DNA of 64,000 bases from CAZOZZ01 sp965247425 (lineage in GTDB: Bacteria; Acidobacteriota; Terriglobia; 20CM-2-55-15). The position numbers and the translations under genes are program-made. The stretch is from contig OZ252023.1 of the NCBI GenBank assembly GCA_965247425.1, positions 4,960,001 through 5,024,000 of the forward strand, in the 5' to 3' direction. This document shows positions 60,719 to 64,000 of the stretch, in pieces. The first letter of the stretch is position 1. Each line of letters opens with the position of its first letter. The notes beneath the pieces were generated by a model. The model was not told the DNA's origin. It made no database searches and saw only the letters and a list, made by a program, of their open reading frames with translations.

Positions 60719-61036
60719 CTAGTCCGAAGTCGTGAAATCCATCACCGTGATCGCGTTCACGTGTCTCCGGATTTCCTTCCCGACCTCGACATGGTAAGGC
60801 TCTTTCTGGTACGCGTATAAGCCCTCCTCATCGTCGAACTCGATCAAGAGGGCATACTCATAGTCACGCGACATGTGGTCCCGGTAGGCAGGGTCCTTCG
60901 GGTCGAGCAGGCTTCCGATCGCGAGCCTCCGGACGGATCCGATATCGGAAAGTTTCTCTATTTGTTCGAAGAGCACGTCCCTTTCGTTGGTTTCGACTTC
61001 GGGCTTCAAACTGAAAAGAACCATGTGGCGCAACAT
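60719..61036 (-). CDS. Dabb-domain (stress-responsive A/B barrel) protein
   Basis: 105 residues. The pattern LRHMVLFSLKPEVETNERDV and YEYALLIEFDDEEGLYAYQK then EPYHVEVGKEIRRHVNAITV matches the Dabb ferredoxin-like dimeric barrel. Members are small cytosolic proteins of varied or unknown activity, some with polyketide-cyclase-like function. It follows the beta-hydroxyacid dehydrogenase gene by 68 bases. Confidence 0.82.
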   Translation of the reverse strand: MLRHMVLFSLKPEVETNERDVLFEQIEKLSDIGSVRRLAIGSLLDPKDPAYRDHMSRDYEYALLIEFDDEEGLYAYQKEPYHVEVGKEIRRHVNAITVMDFTTSD

Positions 61037-61104
61037 TGACGTACCTCCCTTGGGTTAGCGGGTAGCAGGTAGCCGGCAGCGAGGAGCTGGCAGAGGGCCG
61101 CAGG

Positions 61105-62046
61105 TCAGGGATTGCCACCGAGCTGATCGCTGCCTGCTGCTTGCTGATAGCTCTCGAGATCCCGAACCTCGACGCCGGCGAGATCCTCAAAAAACGTGAT
61201 CACTCCCGAATGATCATATCCACCCCGGTCCCGTACCTTGAGCGCGGCGAAAAACTGTTGAACAAGCGCCGTCGTCGGGATGGGCACGCCGATCGAAGCC
61301 GCGGCTTCGTGAATCAAACCGAGATCCTTCGCATGAAGATCGACCTTGAATCCGGGACTGAAGTCCCCGGACAGGATCTTCTCCGCTTTCTGATCCAGGC
61401 ACCGGCTTCCTGCAAGGCCACCCGACAGCGCCTGAATCATCTTCCGCGGATCGACCCCGGACCGGGCGCCAAATACCAGGGCCTCGCCAATTGCGCTGAG
61501 GTTGATCGCTACGATTATCTGGTTCGCCAGCTTCGTGAACCCCCCGCAGCCCAGCGGCCCCATATGGGTCATGGTCTTGCCCATGACCTCGAACAAAGGT
61601 ACAGCGCGGGCGAAATGCTCAGGTTCCCCACCCGCCATAATCGAAAGGATCCCGTCGATCGCACCCTGTTCCCCACCGCTGACCGGAGCGTCGAGCATCC
61701 CGACGCTCCGCGTCGCCAGAGCCTCCCCCAGCTTCCTGGAAACCAGAGGGTTGATCGTACTCATGTCGATGAGCAATTGGCCCGCCCGGACACCTTCCCG
61801 GAGTCCACCGGCGCCAAGAACGACGAGTTCCACATCCGGGGAGTTCGGGAGCATCGTCACAATGATCTCGGATCGTTCCGCGACTTCGGACGCCGAAGCC
61901 GCCGTCGCCGCCCCCGCCTTGACAAGTTCGTCAACACTACCCTGGCTTCGGTTGTGGACAACAAGCGGGAATCCGGCTTCGATCAGGTTCCGAGCCATCG
62001 GCTTACCCATGATTCCAAGGCCAATAAAGCCCACTGTCGTTTGCAT
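61105..62046 (-). CDS. Beta-hydroxyacid dehydrogenase (GarR/HIBADH family)
   Basis: 313 residues. NAD(P)-binding motif VGFIGLGIMGKPMARNLIEA, substrate-binding DAPVSGGEQGAIDGILSIMA, and the catalytic-Lys block GCGGFTKLANQIIVAINL. The all-alpha C-terminal domain contains KDLGLIHEAAASIGVPIP. It probably acts on 2-hydroxy-3-oxopropionate, 3-hydroxyisobutyrate or a similar acid. The last 15 residues (YQQAAGSDQLGGNP) run into a GCAGC-rich low-complexity stretch and may be a recent extension. Confidence 0.85.
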   Translation of the reverse strand: MQTTVGFIGLGIMGKPMARNLIEAGFPLVVHNRSQGSVDELVKAGAATAASASEVAERSEIIVTMLPNSPDVELVVLGAGGLREGVRAGQLLIDMSTINPLVSRKLGEALATRSVGMLDAPVSGGEQGAIDGILSIMAGGEPEHFARAVPLFEVMGKTMTHMGPLGCGGFTKLANQIIVAINLSAIGEALVFGARSGVDPRKMIQALSGGLAGSRCLDQKAEKILSGDFSPGFKVDLHAKDLGLIHEAAASIGVPIPTTALVQQFFAALKVRDRGGYDHSGVITFFEDLAGVEVRDLESYQQAAGSDQLGGNP

Positions 62047-62078
62047 AGTGAGGTGACGCTAACACATAATGACCCACC

Positions 62079-62723
62079 GTGGAAACTGAGGTCGAACGTA
62101 AGAAACGTGTCTCAAAAATCGTCCGCGCGCTGAGGAAGACCTACCCGGATGCGCGCCTGGCCCTGGACTTCGAAACCGCGCTGGATTTGCTGATCTCATT
62201 GATCCTGGCCGCACAGTGTACGGACGAACGTGTCAACCGCGTTACAGCGGATCTGTTCAGGAAATACCGGCAGGCGAAAGAGTGGGCAGGCCTGGATCGG
62301 ACGTTACTCGAAGAGGAGATCCGATCAACCGGCTTCTATCGGAACAAAGCCAAGGCGATTCAAGGCTGCACCCAAGCCCTGGTTGAACGTTTCAATGGAG
62401 AGGTTCCCGGTAAGCTGGACGATCTGCTGAGCCTCCCTGGAGTCGGGCGAAAGACCGCAAACATCGTCATCGGCAATGCTTTCGGGAAGCCGGCTATTGG
62501 CGTGGACACCCACGTGGGACGACTCGCGCGGCGGCTGGGCCTCAGCCGGGAAAAGGACCCGGACAAGGTCGAGGCGAACCTGGTGGAAGTGGTCGCGAAA
62601 AAGAGCCAGGTAGCGTTCTGCCACCTGATCCAACTCCACGGCCGTGCGACATGTGTCTCCCGCAAACCCAGGTGCGACGATTGCGTTATCGAGAAGGACT
62701 GTCCTAAGGTTGGTGTCGATTAG
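62079..62723 (+). CDS. nth: Endonuclease III
   Basis: 214 residues with a GTG start. The HhH-GPD fold is clear: LISLILAAQCTDERVNRVTA, LLSLPGVGRKTANIVIGNAF (helix-hairpin-helix with the catalytic Lys) and GVDTHVGRLARRLGLS (catalytic Asp). The 4Fe-4S cluster Cys pattern C-x6-C-x2-C-x5-C is present at CVSRKPRCDDCVIEKDC. It removes oxidised pyrimidines and nicks abasic sites. It is divergent from the dehydrogenase gene with 32 bases between starts. Confidence 0.95.
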   Translation: METEVERKKRVSKIVRALRKTYPDARLALDFETALDLLISLILAAQCTDERVNRVTADLFRKYRQAKEWAGLDRTLLEEEIRSTGFYRNKAKAIQGCTQALVERFNGEVPGKLDDLLSLPGVGRKTANIVIGNAFGKPAIGVDTHVGRLARRLGLSREKDPDKVEANLVEVVAKKSQVAFCHLIQLHGRATCVSRKPRCDDCVIEKDCPKVGVD

Positions 62724-62753
62724 CGAACGTGACCACGTCCGTTAGAGATTCTC

Positions 62754-62898
62754 GACGCAAAGGCGCAGAGACGCAGAGTCTTTTTTATTTTTCTCACCGC
62801 CACTTGTTTGACTGGCCCAGGGTCCCGGGGATCTTGTGACAAGGCAGAACCTTCTTCCCAGAAAGGTTTTCTTTGCGCCTTTGCGTCTCTGCGTCGAA
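62754..62898. repeat. Inverted repeat made of 8-base GCARAGRC units
   Basis: The left arm (62754-62778) reads GACGCAAAGGCGCAGAGACG and on to CAGAG, three copies of an 8-base purine-variable unit. The right arm (62872-62898) is the inverse with the A/G variants in a different order. The 93-base spacer holds a T-rich run and a CCCGGGG core. Sequences of this type turn up in the intergenic DNA of many unrelated bacteria. It lies between convergent nth and acs, so a bidirectional termination role is possible. Confidence 0.65.
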
Positions 62899-62960
62899 GC
62901 AATGTCGCGGACTATCTATCTACTTCGGACCTTTAATGGCCCTCCGCTAGCAGCCCGTCT

Positions 62961-64000
62961 TCACCCTTCATCGGCCTCCCGTAAGTTCGCCAGAACCGAA
63001 TAATCCTCCAACGTCGATGTGTCGCCCACCGCTTCCTTCCCTGAAGCCAGGTCCCGGAGCAAGCGCCGCATGATCTTGCCACTCCTCGTCTTGGGAAGAG
63101 CATCGGTAAACCTTATCTGCTCCGGCCGGGCGAACGCACCAATCACTTTTGCCACATGCGTTCGCAACTCCTCATTGAGTTCCGCCGAGGCGGCGGCATC
63201 GCCTGTCGGCGTTACAAAAGCCACGACGGCCTGGCCTTTCAAGTCATGCGCGACACCGACCGCAGCCGCTTCGGCAACTTTCGGGTGGCTGACCAGCGCA
63301 CTTTCGACCTCCATCGTACCGATCCGGTGTCCTGAAACATTAATGACGTCGTCGATACGCCCCATGATCCAGAAATACCCATCTTCGTCTCGCCGAGCGC
63401 CATCACCAGTGAAATAAACGCCTGGAATTTCGCTCCAGTACTGCTTCTTGTACCGCTCCGGATCGCCGTAAATGGTACGGAGCATCGACGGCCATGGGCG
63501 GCGGATCACGAGAAATCCACCCACGTTGTCAGGGACCGGATTCCCGTCGCGATCGACAATATCGGGAACGATCCCGGGTAGTGGCCGCGTGCCGGAACCT
63601 GGCTTGGTCGGCGTGGCGCCGGGAAGAGGCGAGATCATGATCGAGCCGGTCTCGGTCTGCCACCATGTGTCGACAATCGGACAGCGCTCACCGCCGATGT
63701 TCTTGTGGTACCACATCCACGCTTCCGGATTGATCGGCTCGCCGACCGTGCCCAGCAGCCTCAAACTGGACAGGTCGTGTTTGGCCGGCCATTTATCACC
63801 CCACTTGATAAAGGCTCGAATGGCGGTCGGGGCGGTATAGAAAATGTTGATGTCGTACTTTTCGATCATGCCCCAGAGACGATCCGGGGAGGGGTGGTTG
63901 GGAGCGCCTTCGTACATCACACTGGTCGTGCCGTTCATCAATGGGCCGTAAACGATGTAGCTGTGCCCTGTGACCCATCCGATGTCCGCCCCACACCAGA
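62961..64000 (-). CDS. acs: Acetyl-CoA synthetase, C-terminal part (N-terminus beyond window edge)
   Basis: The frame is open from the right edge to 62961, about 346 codons. It starts inside the core at ADIGWVTGHSYIVYGPL. Diagnostic blocks are VDTWWQTETGSIMISPLPG (acetyl-pocket Trp, AMP-binding), GVYFTGDGARRDEDGYFWIM and GRIDDVINVSGHRIGTMEVE (hinge). The catalytic, acetylation-regulated Lys is in LPKTRSGKIMRRLLR. Acs makes acetyl-CoA from acetate, ATP and CoA. The end SVLANLREADEG matches normal C-termini, so the gene is complete at this end. Confidence 0.95.
   Translation of the reverse strand, partial: WCGADIGWVTGHSYIVYGPLMNGTTSVMYEGAPNHPSPDRLWGMIEKYDINIFYTAPTAIRAFIKWGDKWPAKHDLSSLRLLGTVGEPINPEAWMWYHKNIGGERCPIVDTWWQTETGSIMISPLPGATPTKPGSGTRPLPGIVPDIVDRDGNPVPDNVGGFLVIRRPWPSMLRTIYGDPERYKKQYWSEIPGVYFTGDGARRDEDGYFWIMGRIDDVINVSGHRIGTMEVESALVSHPKVAEAAAVGVAHDLKGQAVVAFVTPTGDAAASAELNEELRTHVAKVIGAFARPEQIRFTDALPKTRSGKIMRRLLRDLASGKEAVGDTSTLEDYSVLANLREADEG

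Noticed and set aside
1..64000. CRISPR arrays, phage genes, rRNA and tRNA genes
   Set aside because: No regularly spaced direct repeats of 25-40 bases, no phage structural or integrase genes, and no cloverleaf-like or rRNA-like stretches were recognised by eye. A short tRNA could still be missed without a computed search.

Overview
The window is a GC-rich bacterial chromosome segment coding densely on both strands. Diderm traits are a full type II secretion operon, an OmpH/Skp-like periplasmic chaperone and lipoproteins. The mix of a GatCA amidotransferase, signal-peptide-bearing M14 and creatininase-like proteins, NHL-repeat and metallo-beta-lactamase lipoproteins, kynurenine-pathway TDO, the MEP-pathway enzyme IspG and selenoproteins suggests an aerobic or microaerobic Acidobacteriota-like organism. 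That placement is an inference; no rRNA or tRNA was recognised to test it.

Layout. 1-6.5 kb: 5' part of an M14 peptidase gene, a 166-bp hairpin element, a DciA-like gene, gatC-gatA, a Skp-like gene, an MBL-fold lipoprotein and tryptophan 2,3-dioxygenase. 6.5-14.4 kb: small accessory genes (GNAT, DUF1801, DUF2007, NHL, pentapeptide repeat, DinB, dual-specificity phosphatase, creatininase-like), with three broken genes among them (RidA, VOC, prenyltransferase-like). 14.5-17.2 kb: an intact IS21-family element with istA and istB. 17.3-26.4 kb: a minus-strand glycan locus (GT2, GT4, epimerase, TMTC-like TPR membrane protein, DUF2304) containing a leftover KdsD-type CBS fragment. 26.5-28.1 kb: a Thr/Ser/Ala-rich exported protein with its own promoter and terminator. 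28.5-40.9 kb: one long operon, ECF sigma factor, anti-sigma factor, exported protein, then gspE-F-G-H-I-J-K-L-M-C-D. 41.1-50.8 kb: a B12-binding radical SAM gene and a second glycan locus (flippase, three GT2, one GT4, RmlD-like reductase, epimerase).

51.0-52.9 kb is the most notable part. A DedA/YqaA membrane-protein gene is followed by two adjacent genes, each interrupted by one in-frame UGA exactly where a catalytic Cys/Sec is expected. The first is a peroxiredoxin with TPV-U at the peroxidatic position. The second is a stand-alone PrdB/GrdB-like protein with a UxxC motif. Each UGA is followed at the right distance by a hairpin that fits a bacterial SECIS element, with a G starting the apical loop. 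I read these as a selenoprotein pair (PrxU plus PrdB-like) that ordinary gene calling would split or lose. No selA/selB/selC/selD gene is visible in the window.

52.9-64 kb is housekeeping: a zinc-ribbon protein, FumC, an alkyltransferase-like protein, a class V aminotransferase with a Tat-like leader, a threonine-synthase-like enzyme, a DUF2231 membrane protein, IspG, an SDR, a TPR protein, a Dabb protein, a beta-hydroxyacid dehydrogenase, endonuclease III and the C-terminal part of acetyl-CoA synthetase running off the right edge.
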